NCBI RefSeq assembly: GCF_014145325.1
Contig: NZ_JACHTF010000004.1
Span: 149,735-213,734 of the forward strand
Length of the DNA: 64,000 nucleotides
Reading direction: 5' to 3'
From: Marilutibacter spongiae
GTDB lineage: Bacteria > Pseudomonadota > Gammaproteobacteria > Xanthomonadales > Xanthomonadaceae
Part shown: positions 1 through 7,172 of the stretch, in pieces
Layout of the letters: each line of letters starts with the position of its first letter
Numbering within the stretch: position 1 is the stretch's first letter
Notes under the pieces: generated by a model
The model's database searches: none
What the model saw: the letters and a program-made list of their open reading frames with translations, nothing else
What the model was told of the DNA's origin: nothing
Translations under genes and position numbers: made by a program

Positions 1-106
1 TGGAGCATCACGTTCTGATACGGCTTCCCATGTCGTCTTCCAAGCAGTAGATACGCATTTTCCCGGGCATGGACTGACCCGGTTGACCGGATCCCGGTCA
101 TTTTGA

Positions 107-132
107 CGCCCCGGCCCCTGCCGGGGCGTTCT
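107..132 (+). terminator. GC-rich hairpin, probable terminator of an upstream gene
   Basis: A perfect 9-bp stem (107-115 with 120-128) closes a CCCT loop and is followed by TTCTT. It probably ends a transcript entering from the left of the window. Because it overlaps the earliest in-frame start at 103, it argues for a later start for the next gene. No gene was recognised in bases 1-106. Confidence 0.6.
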
Positions 133-201
133 TGCATCCGCGGTGGGGCCCGTCGAAAGTCGGGCATGCAGCCGCGCGCCCGAAGTGGCAGGCTGCAGGC
201 C

Positions 202-2034
202 ATGGACAGCGTGCCCGGCCTCGACCTGAGCCAGCCTCCCTTCGACCTGCTCGACGCCGGCCAGCAATCCCGCCTGCGCGCGGCGGTGGACATGGGCTTC
301 CACCCCGCCGGCACGACGATCCTCGACGCCGGGAGCGACTCCCCGCACGTGCACGTGATCCTCAAGGGCGTGGTCCGGGCCTGGGACGAGCGCAGCGAGG
401 GCGCCACCCTGTTCGCCGATTTCGGGCCGGGCGACCTGTTCGGCGCCTGGGCGGTGATCGCGGGGCGGGCGCGGCATCGTTACGTGGCCGAGGAGGACGT
501 GCTCGACTTCCTGCTGCCGGCCGGGGTGTTCCGGCGACTGTTGGCCGACAACCCGGCGTTCGCGGCCTACTTCCACGAAGGACTGTCGCTCAAGCGACGC
601 ATCGCCGCCGGCGACCAGCAGCCGTCCGAGTTGTCCGAGCTGATGCTCACCCGGGTGCGCGACGCGCAGCTGGCGCCCGCGATCCGGATCGCCGCCGCGA
701 CACCGATCCGCGAAGCCGCCTCGCGCATGCGCGAAGCCCGCGTCGACTGCCTGCTGGTGGAAGGTCGCCGCGACGCGGATGCCGATCCACTGGGTATCGT
801 CACCCGCACCGACCTGCTCGACGCGCTGGCGCTGGACGCACGGCCACCCGATGCCGCGGTCGGCCCGCTGGCGCGGCGGCCGGTGGTCGCGGTCCGCGCG
901 AACGACGTGCTGTTCCAGGCGCTGGTGACGATGACCGAACACCACATCGAACGCGTGCTGGTCGACGACGACGCCGAAGGCGTTCTCGGCACCCTGGGCA
1001 TGGCCGAGGTGCTTGCGCACTACGCCAGCCACTCGCACCTGATCAGCCTGCGACTGGAGCGCGCGGCCACGCTGGACGACGTCAGCGCCGCCGCCCGCGA
1101 GATGACCACCCTCGTACGCCACCTGCACGCGCAGGGCGCGCGCATGAGCTACCTCATGGAGCTGGTCTCCGCGCTCAACGGCCGCATCCTCGGCCACGTC
1201 TTCGATGCGGTGGTGCCCGCGGCATTGCGCGAGCGCACCTGCCTGCTCGCGCTGGGCAGCGAGGGCCGTCGCGAGCAGATCCTCAAGACCGACCAGGACA
1301 ACGCCCTGGTCCTGGCGGATGGCTTCGAGTGGGATGGCCTGGCCGACGCCATGCAGCGCTTCGGCGATGCACTGGCCGACATCGGCTATCCCCCCTGCCC
1401 CGGCGGCGTGATGGTGCGCAATCCGGCCTGGCGCCTGGACGTCGCCGGCTGGCGGGGGCGGATCGAACACTGGCGCCACGATCGCGACCCGGAAAGCGCG
1501 ATGGCGCTGTCGATTGCCCTGGACGCGCGCCCGGTGGCCGGCAATCCCGCCCTGTTCGAGCCGGTGGGCGCGGCGATGGGCGCGCTCGGCCGCGACGAGA
1601 TCCTGCTGCGCGAGCTGGCGCGCAGCACCCTCGCCTTCTCGACGCCGCTGACCCTGTTCGGGCGCATGCGCGGGTCCGCCGAGGGCATCGACCTGAAGAA
1701 GGGCGGCATCTTCCCGCTGGTCCACGGCATCCGCGTGCTCGCCCTGCGCCATGGCGTGACGCGGCACAACAGCTTCGACCGCTGCGCCGCGCTGATGCAG
1801 GCGGGCGCACTGTCGTCCGAACTCGGTCGCGACGTGCCGCAGGCACTGGCGGTGATGATGCGCATGCGCCTGGGCGCGCAGCTGCAGGCCCTCGCCGAGG
1901 GACGCGACGCCGACAATCGCGTGGACCCCGGCCGTCTCCGGCGCCTGGACCGCGAGCTGTTGCGCGATGCGCTGCGGGTGGTGAACGCCTTCAAGGACCA
2001 CCTGCGCGACAGCTTCCAGCTGCGGGCCGGATGA
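202..2034 (+). CDS. cNMP-binding / CBS pair / DUF294 putative nucleotidyltransferase protein
   Basis: This 610-residue cytoplasmic signalling protein has a cyclic-nucleotide-binding-like fold at about residues 20-125, a pair of CBS domains at about 146-276, and the DUF294 nucleotidyltransferase-like region with the GSEGRREQ...KTDQDN signature near 352-367, followed by the DUF294 C-terminal domain. Family members are thought to sense nucleotides through the CBS domains, but the catalysed reaction is unknown. In-frame starts exist at 103 and 166. I chose 202 because 103 lies inside the upstream terminator hairpin and the domain begins soon after 202. The stop overlaps the start of the following exonuclease gene (ATGA), so the two are probably translationally coupled and work together. 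Confidence 0.85.
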   Translation: MDSVPGLDLSQPPFDLLDAGQQSRLRAAVDMGFHPAGTTILDAGSDSPHVHVILKGVVRAWDERSEGATLFADFGPGDLFGAWAVIAGRARHRYVAEEDVLDFLLPAGVFRRLLADNPAFAAYFHEGLSLKRRIAAGDQQPSELSELMLTRVRDAQLAPAIRIAAATPIREAASRMREARVDCLLVEGRRDADADPLGIVTRTDLLDALALDARPPDAAVGPLARRPVVAVRANDVLFQALVTMTEHHIERVLVDDDAEGVLGTLGMAEVLAHYASHSHLISLRLERAATLDDVSAAAREMTTLVRHLHAQGARMSYLMELVSALNGRILGHVFDAVVPAALRERTCLLALGSEGRREQILKTDQDNALVLADGFEWDGLADAMQRFGDALADIGYPPCPGGVMVRNPAWRLDVAGWRGRIEHWRHDRDPESAMALSIALDARPVAGNPALFEPVGAAMGALGRDEILLRELARSTLAFSTPLTLFGRMRGSAEGIDLKKGGIFPLVHGIRVLALRHGVTRHNSFDRCAALMQAGALSSELGRDVPQALAVMMRMRLGAQLQALAEGRDADNRVDPGRLRRLDRELLRDALRVVNAFKDHLRDSFQLRAG

Positions 2035-2651
2035 TGTGGCCGGCCTGGCGACGCTGGCGCGACCGGCGCCTGCACGGGAACGGCCCCTGGGCGGCGCTGC
2101 TCGCCGCCCCGCCGGCCCGCCAGTGGGTGTCGCTGGACCTGGAGACCAGCGGCCTGGACCCGGGCCGCGACCGTATCCTGTCGATCGCCGCGGTGCCGAT
2201 CGTCGAGGACCGGGTGTGCCTGTCGCAGCGCTTCGAGGCGATCGTCAGGCCCGCGGTCGACGCCGCGCCACCCGACCTGGACGCGCTGCGCCACCATCGG
2301 CTGCGGCCGCAGGACCTCGCCGGCGGCCTGGCGCTGCACGATGCCGTGGCGGGGCTGTTGGACTGGCTCGGGCCGCGGCCGCTGGTCGGCTACCGCATCG
2401 GCTTCGATGTCGCCATGCTCGACCGCGTGGTCCCCGGGATCACCGGTTTCGCACTGCCCAATCGCCGCATCGACATCGCCGCGCGCTACCGCGCCCGCCA
2501 TCGGCATCGGGCCCCGGACGCGGCGATCGACGAGACCGGCTTCGAGGCGCTCGCCGCCGTCCTGGGCGTTCCCCAGCTGGGCCGCCACACCGCGCTGGGC
2601 GACGCGACCACGGCGGCGCTGTGCTGGCTCGCGCTGCAGGCGGGACGCTGA
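2031..2651 (+). CDS. DnaQ-like 3'-5' exonuclease (DNA polymerase III epsilon family)
   Basis: This 206-residue protein is an RNase T/DnaQ-type DEDDh exonuclease. The ExoI motif DLETSGLD supplies Asp36 and Glu38, ExoII is in GYRIGFDVAMLD, and ExoIII is HTALGD near residues 186-191. It should remove nucleotides from DNA or RNA 3' ends in the cytoplasm. It lacks the extra C-terminal polymerase-binding region of true DnaQ and is encoded next to the DUF294 protein, a pairing common in proteobacteria, so it is probably not the replicative proofreading subunit. It overlaps the upstream stop by 4 nt. A long continuous frame extends upstream of 2031 but is a shadow of the DUF294 gene. Confidence 0.88.
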   Translation: MMWPAWRRWRDRRLHGNGPWAALLAAPPARQWVSLDLETSGLDPGRDRILSIAAVPIVEDRVCLSQRFEAIVRPAVDAAPPDLDALRHHRLRPQDLAGGLALHDAVAGLLDWLGPRPLVGYRIGFDVAMLDRVVPGITGFALPNRRIDIAARYRARHRHRAPDAAIDETGFEALAAVLGVPQLGRHTALGDATTAALCWLALQAGR

Positions 2652-2699
2652 AGGCCCGCCCGGGCCGATGCGACGGGCCAGGCGCTCGACGCCCAACCC

Positions 2700-2715
2700 T
2701 GTGAAATCAATCACA
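2700..2715. promoter_or_regulatory. CRP/Clp-type binding palindrome
   Basis: The 16-mer TGTGAAATCAATCACA matches the CRP-family consensus TGTGA-N6-TCACA exactly. It lies in an AT-rich patch (2700-2745) about 240 nt before the secreted protease start, in an otherwise GC-rich 306-bp gap. Xanthomonadaceae use the CRP homologue Clp to activate extracellular enzyme genes, so Clp control of the protease is the natural reading. The site is seen directly; its use is inferred. Confidence 0.75.
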
Positions 2716-2957
2716 TTTTTTGGCGCCAAGATTTATTTGATTTGACCCCCGATGGTGTCCGCGGTAACTGATGGGGGTGGGGTCCTCGTCGCAGGCGCGG
2801 CGATGCCCCGCCCCAGCGCCAGCGTTGCGCCCGGACCGGGCGGAGCCCGGCATGGCCCCGCGGGGCCCAACCACGCATCCCCCTGCCGTTGGCGCAGACC
2901 GCGCAGGCGATGCGTCAGGTGGCCGATCCGCCACCTTCATTGTGAAAAGGGAGAGAC

Positions 2958-4943
2958 ATGATGAAGTCGAACGACATGCCTGTTACTTCACCCCGCCGCC
3001 GGACCCGCGTCCTGGCCGGGACCGGCCTGGGCACGGCCATCACCACCGTCCTGTCGCTGGCGCTGATGGGCCCCGCCCCGGCGGCCCATGCCCAGGACGC
3101 GGTGATCACCACCACGCCGCGCCCGGCCCCCATCGTGGTCGGCGTGCCGCGCCGCTCGCGCATCATCCTGCGCGGCCGCTCCGGCACCGCGTCCGACGGC
3201 AGCACGCCGAGCGCGACGACGATCACCACGCCCGATGCCAGCTTCATCAAGGTGCACTTCGACCACTTCGAGCTGCCGGCCGGCGTCGTGCTCGAGGTCT
3301 CCAATCCCGAGCGCACCGAGGTCTACCAGTACCGCCAGGGCCAGCTGGACGCGCATACCGTCGACCCCGGCATGGGCCAGAACGGGGTCAGCAGCTTCTC
3401 GGCGATGTCGATCAGCGGCCCCACTGCGGTCCTGCGCCTCGTCGGCGAGGCCACCGAGCCCTGGGCGAGCCGCCACAGCGTGGACATCTCCAGTTACCTG
3501 GAGGGCTACCCCGAGGACATGCTGCCGGAACTGCAGAGCGAGGGCCTGCTGTCGGCCAGCGGCGACGTCGGCGCGACCTCGATCTGCGGCAGCGACGACA
3601 AGCGACCGGTCGCCTGCTATGTCGACAGCGACCCCGACGCCTACGACCGCTCGCGCCCGGTCGGGCGCATGCTCAGCAGCGGCGGCAGCCTCTGCACGGT
3701 GTGGCGCGTGGGTCCGGACAACCGCCTGTTCACCAACAACCACTGCATCTCCACCCAGGCCGGCGTCAGCGGCGCCGAGTTCTGGTTCAACTACCAGCAG
3801 GCCAGCTGCAGCAACACCGCGACCGCCACGGTGACCAAGGTGACCGGCAACCAGATGCTGCGCACCGACGAGGCGCTGGACTACACCCTGTTCACCGTCA
3901 ACGACTTCGCCTCGCTCGCGTCCTTCGGCTACCTCGGCCTGGACGTCGGCGCGCTTTCGGTCGGCGACGGGCTGTTCATCGCCCAGCACCCGGGCGGCCG
4001 CAAGAAGGAGCTGGGCGTCAACGACGGCAGCGCGGCCTGCACCATCAAGACCACGAACGGCTCGGGCACCAGCGGCAGCCCGGGCAGCGACATCGGTTAC
4101 ACCTGCGACACCGAGGGGGGCAGTTCGGGTTCGCCGGTGATCTCGCGGGCGTCGAACAAGGTCATCGCCCTGCACCACCTGGGCGGCTGCAACAACCAGG
4201 GCGCGAAGATCTCGCGCATCTGGCCGCAGGTCGCCAGCTACTTCAACAACCAGGTCCCCGATGGCGACAACGGCGGCGGTACCGACCCCGATCCGGATCC
4301 GACGCCCGGCACGCTGCAGAAGGGCGTGCCGGTCAGCGCCGGCGGCGCGCAGGGCTCGGAGACCCGCTACACCCTGACGGTCCCCGCCGGTGCCAGCAAC
4401 CTGGCCTTCACCACCAGCGGCGGCAGCGGCGACGCCGACCTGTACGTCCGCTTCGGTTCGGCCCCGACCACCAGCACATACGACTGCCGTCCGTACAAGA
4501 GCGGCAATGCCGAGAGCTGCACCTTCGCCAGCCCGCAGGCCGGCACCTGGCACGTGATGCTGCGCGGTTACAGCGCCTACAGCGGCCTGTCGCTGGTCGC
4601 CGACTACGCCACCGGCGGTGGCGGCGGTGGCGCCCCGTGCACCGGCTGTACCGCCTACACCGGTTCGCTGTCGGGCACCGGCAACACCGCGGTGCAGCCC
4701 AACGGCACCTATTACCAGTCCGTCGCGGGTGCGCAGAAGGGCTGGTTGCGCGGTCCCGCCGGGACCGACTTCGACCTTGAGCTGTACCGCTGGAGCGGCT
4801 CGGCCTGGAGCAAGGTGGCGCAGTCGACCAGCGCCACCAGCGAGGAGTCGATCAGCTACAACGGCACCGCCGGCTACTACTACTGGCGCGTGGTCTCCTA
4901 CGACGGCAGCGGCAGCTACAGCGTCTGGCTGGACACGCCCTGA
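2958..4943 (+). CDS. Secreted trypsin-fold serine endopeptidase with C-terminal PPC domain
   Basis: This is a 661-residue secreted protease precursor. A long signal peptide ends near AHAQ (residue 45), a propeptide follows, and the chymotrypsin-fold domain spans about residues 225-430. The triad is visible as His262 (NNHC), Asp308 (ALDYT) and Ser390 (GGSSGSP), resembling lysyl-endopeptidase-like enzymes. A Asp/Pro-rich linker near 440 leads to a PPC (pre-peptidase C-terminal) domain at about 451-549. A run of six glycines (about 553-558) then joins a further beta-rich domain. ATGATG at 2958 follows a GGGAGAGA ribosome-binding site. The gene stands alone behind the CRP/Clp-type site. The likely role is extracellular protein degradation; exact specificity cannot be read from sequence. 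Confidence 0.9.
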   Translation: MMKSNDMPVTSPRRRTRVLAGTGLGTAITTVLSLALMGPAPAAHAQDAVITTTPRPAPIVVGVPRRSRIILRGRSGTASDGSTPSATTITTPDASFIKVHFDHFELPAGVVLEVSNPERTEVYQYRQGQLDAHTVDPGMGQNGVSSFSAMSISGPTAVLRLVGEATEPWASRHSVDISSYLEGYPEDMLPELQSEGLLSASGDVGATSICGSDDKRPVACYVDSDPDAYDRSRPVGRMLSSGGSLCTVWRVGPDNRLFTNNHCISTQAGVSGAEFWFNYQQASCSNTATATVTKVTGNQMLRTDEALDYTLFTVNDFASLASFGYLGLDVGALSVGDGLFIAQHPGGRKKELGVNDGSAACTIKTTNGSGTSGSPGSDIGYTCDTEGGSSGSPVISRASNKVIALHHLGGCNNQGAKISRIWPQVASYFNNQVPDGDNGGGTDPDPDPTPGTLQKGVPVSAGGAQGSETRYTLTVPAGASNLAFTTSGGSGDADLYVRFGSAPTTSTYDCRPYKSGNAESCTFASPQAGTWHVMLRGYSAYSGLSLVADYATGGGGGGAPCTGCTAYTGSLSGTGNTAVQPNGTYYQSVAGAQKGWLRGPAGTDFDLELYRWSGSAWSKVAQSTSATSEESISYNGTAGYYYWRVVSYDGSGSYSVWLDTP

Positions 4944-4966
4944 TCGGCACGCATCCGCGTCCATCC

Positions 4967-5001
4967 GCCACGAGCCCCGGTTGCGCGCCGGGGTTCGTGG
5001 C
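4967..5001. terminator. Long hairpin terminator between convergent genes
   Basis: A 14-bp stem (GCCACGA-GCCCCGG pairing with CCGGGGT-TCGTGGC, one G-T pair) with a 7-nt loop lies 23 nt after the protease stop and 35 nt from the stop of the convergent gene. No T-run follows, so it may act in both directions or protect the mRNA end. Confidence 0.65.
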
Positions 5002-5036
5002 ATGCGGGACCGGGCGCGGCGCCATCGACCCTCGAT

Positions 5037-5465
5037 TCACGGCTTGCAGGTCGCGTACGGCGAGGCGTCGACCAGCTTCTGATGGCGTGGCGAAAGTGGC
5101 GGGCCTCCCTTCCAGCCGCGATCGAAACCGTCCACGCGCAGGGTGTGCGGCACTTCGTCCTCATTGAACAGGAACACCAGCGGCCGCTCGCTGCCGGTGT
5201 AGGGAAAGACCGCCCGCGCGATGCCCTCGTAGCTGGGCCCGAAATAGGTCCAGCTGACGTCCGGGTGGCTCACGCGATCGGTCTGCCCATCCACCGTGAT
5301 CGCCAGGCCATCGGTGGCGACCACGATGCGGGGGCCGGCGCTACAGTCGCCGGCAGGACCATAGGTACCAAAGGCCTGGGCGAAACTGCTGGCCGGCAAG
5401 GGCGCCTCGGCATGCGCCAGGGGCGCCAGCACCAGGACGGCGAGGGCGAGCAACGGACAGGTCAT
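5037..5465 (-). CDS. Hypothetical small exported protein
   Basis: This 142-residue product has no family I recognise. The first 18-20 residues form a clear signal peptide ending AHAEA, followed by a soluble domain with two cysteines (DCSAG and the C-terminal ATCKP) that could form a disulfide. I chose the ATG at 5465 because it opens the signal peptide; longer in-frame starts run into the repeat region upstream. It is convergent with the protease gene and has no obvious partner. Confidence 0.55.
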   Translation of the reverse strand: MTCPLLALAVLVLAPLAHAEAPLPASSFAQAFGTYGPAGDCSAGPRIVVATDGLAITVDGQTDRVSHPDVSWTYFGPSYEGIARAVFPYTGSERPLVFLFNEDEVPHTLRVDGFDRGWKGGPPLSPRHQKLVDASPYATCKP

Positions 5466-5708
5466 GACAGCCGCCGGGCGCGGGGTCGTGTCGACGAGAA
5501 CGCGGGGCTCCGGACGCAGCGGACACGCTGCGCGGACGCCCGCGGGGCGGAGGCGTGACACAGGACTCGAGGGGCGGGGTCGCCGCGTTCGCCGGAATGC
5601 TGGCCGGGGTGTCGCGCCGGGCGCTGGGTTTTGCTGCGCGCAGCCCATCCTACGACGGTCTGTCTGGGCACAAGGCAAGATCAAAAGCTTCCGCCCATTG
5701 GGCGGGTC

Positions 5709-5728
5709 CCTTTTGTCTTGTCAAAAGG
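5709..5728. repeat. CCTTTTG/CAAAAGG intergenic hairpin
   Basis: A perfect 7-bp inverted repeat with a 6-nt loop sits inside a segment of the kind often dispersed between genes in xanthomonads. Terminator function is possible, but no gene end lies just upstream on either strand. Confidence 0.4.
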
Positions 5729-5940
5729 AACCAAAACCGCCGGCTCCATCGGCCGCCGGTCCGGCTTCGCCGCACCGGTCCCCTGTGCTCCTCGGTCATG
5801 GCGGCACGGCGCCCAAACTCGCTTCGCTCAAACAAGGGCGCCTCTTCGGCCGCCACGCCCTGTGGTGCTCGGCGGCCTCAAAGTCGCGAAGATCAAGATC
5901 AACGGCAACGGCAACACGCCACTTGGCTAGCCTTAGCCTT

Positions 5941-6031
5941 GTAGGGTGGGTAGAGCCGAAAGCGAAACCCACCGTCGGGTGGCGCATACACGATGAAATG
6001 ATGGGTTTTGCTTCGCGCTACCCATCCTACG
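5941..6031. repeat. 91-bp palindromic repeat, copy 1
   Basis: The element runs from GTAGGGTGGGTAG to CTACCCATCCTACG. Its two ~33-bp arms are imperfect inverted copies of each other around a variable centre. A second copy follows 22 bp later, and two more lie near 32.4-32.7 kb in the opposite orientation, all exactly 91 bp long. Confidence 0.8.
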
Positions 6032-6053
6032 GTTCCGCATCCCACCCCGCCGC

Positions 6054-6144
6054 GTAGGGTGGGTAGAGCCAAAGGCGAAACCCACCATCGCGAAATTGCA
6101 CGCACGACGAAAGATGGGTTTCGCTTCGCGCTACCCCTCCTACG
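6054..6144. repeat. 91-bp palindromic repeat, copy 2
   Basis: This copy has the same end sequences, arm structure and length as copy 1, with a different central segment. That pattern suggests the arms, not the centre, are conserved or mobilised. Confidence 0.8.
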
Positions 6145-6285
6145 GTGCTGACCAAGGGTGGATCGGTCGCCCACGCCGGCTCTCGACACCACAGTCGCAG
6201 AATCCGAACAGATAAGGGCGCAATAGGCAAAGCGCATTGCGCCGGCCCGCTGGCGCAGGCGCACGAGGCGGCTCGAAAGACGGGT

Positions 6286-6303
6286 TCCCGGCGTGCGCCG
6301 GGA
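6286..6303. repeat. REP-like hairpin
   Basis: TCCCGGCG and CGCCGGGA form an 8-bp stem with a 2-nt loop, followed by TGATGG. It belongs to the same general family as the hairpin at 6406-6425. Confidence 0.5.
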
Positions 6304-6405
6304 TGATGGCTGGGAAGTCGCGTTGGGCGTTGGGTCTTGCGCCAGCGCCTCGAACGGGCGAACGGTCCGGAACGCAAACGGCCCACCTTGCGGCGGGCCG
6401 TCTGG

Positions 6406-6425
6406 ATCCCGGCCTTCGCCGGGAT
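6406..6425. repeat. REP-like hairpin
   Basis: ATCCCGGC and GCCGGGAT form a perfect 8-bp stem around CTTC, flanked by CTGG and GACG as in REP units of this group. It sits 48 bp from the rpmG stop, so it could also protect the 3' end of that mRNA. Confidence 0.6.
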
Positions 6426-6472
6426 GACGCATTGGAAAAGGCGCTTCCGCTATGCGGACCCGCGCCAATGCA

Positions 6473-6637
6473 TCACTTGATCTTGCCTTCCTTGTACATC
6501 ACGTGCTTGCGGACGACGGGATCGTACTTCTTGATCTCCATCTTGGCAGGCGTGTTCTTCTTGTTCTTGTCGGTGGTGTAGAAGTGGCCGGTGCCGGCCG
6601 AGGAGATCAGGCGGATCTTGTCGCGCTTGGAAGCCAT
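6473..6637 (-). CDS. rpmG: 50S ribosomal protein L33
   Basis: This 54-residue L33 has the family's length and the typical opening [12 protein letters not shown] and ending EGKIK. It is a component of the large ribosomal subunit near the E site. It lies 13 nt behind rpmB, and the TGA stop of rpmB is part of the TGAGGAGG ribosome-binding site of rpmG, so the pair is co-transcribed and probably translationally linked. It is too short for many gene finders but has no frameshift. The cysteine motif of zinc-binding L33 paralogues is absent. Confidence 0.97.
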   Translation of the reverse strand: MASKRDKIRLISSAGTGHFYTTDKNKKNTPAKMEIKKYDPVVRKHVMYKEGKIK

Positions 6638-6650
6638 GGTTCAGTCCTCC

Positions 6651-6887
6651 TCAGACCTTTTCGCCGCGTGCGCGGAGATCGGCCAGGACGGCGTCGATGC
6701 CGTTCTTGTCGATGGTGCGCAGGGCCTTGGTGGAAATACGCAGCTTCACCCAGCGGTTCTCGCTGGCAACCCAGAACCGGCGCTCGTGCAGGTTGGGCAT
6801 GAAACGGCGGCGGGTCTTGTTCATGGCATGCGAGACGTTGTTGCCGGTCGTCGTACGCTTGCCGGTGACTTGGCACACTCGGGACAT
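6651..6887 (-). CDS. rpmB: 50S ribosomal protein L28
   Basis: This 78-residue L28 starts [11 protein letters not shown], has the conserved [15 protein letters not shown] segment, and ends DLRARGEKV, matching the family in length. It is part of the large ribosomal subunit. It is the first gene of the rpmB-rpmG operon. The 285 bp upstream (6888-7172) hold no gene and probably contain its promoter, but I could not place -35 and -10 boxes with confidence. Confidence 0.97.
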   Translation of the reverse strand: MSRVCQVTGKRTTTGNNVSHAMNKTRRRFMPNLHERRFWVASENRWVKLRISTKALRTIDKNGIDAVLADLRARGEKV

Positions 6888-7172
6888 TACGCACCTCGTA
6901 ATCTGTTTTCGCGGACGGATCCGCAAAACGCTTGATGATGCTTCCCTTGGCCAGGGAGGCGGCGGCCCCAGCGCCGACCGGCCGGGCCGGGGCGATGCGC
7001 GATACGGGAGGGTGGACAGCACCGCTGCCTGGCGGTGGCCGGAATCGCGCTTCCGGACCACCCGGCGGGGTCGGAAAGACCTGCCGGACACAGCGAGCCG
7101 GGCATTATGCACGCCTGCGAGCCGCCGCGCAAGACTTATCCACAAGCCGGGGCGCGCCGGAGCGCGGCTGTC

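Larger units (their letters stand above)
5466..6472. other. Gene-free repeat island
   Basis: About 1 kb separates the exported-protein gene from rpmG and carries no credible gene. The short open frames here show no family match or ribosome-binding site. It holds a half-copy (5627-5656) and two full copies of a 91-bp palindromic element, a CCTTTTG...CAAAAGG hairpin at 5709-5728, and two REP-like hairpins. Related elements recur in the 32-kb array. I see no transposase. Confidence 0.7.

Noticed and set aside
132..2030. Very long open frame upstream of the exonuclease on the same strand
   Set aside because: It overlaps the DUF294 gene in another frame and reads as arginine/proline-rich nonsense typical of GC-rich shadows.
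2988..5003. 671-residue minus-strand open frame opposite the protease
   Set aside because: It mirrors the protease gene's codon pattern and has no motif or start signal.
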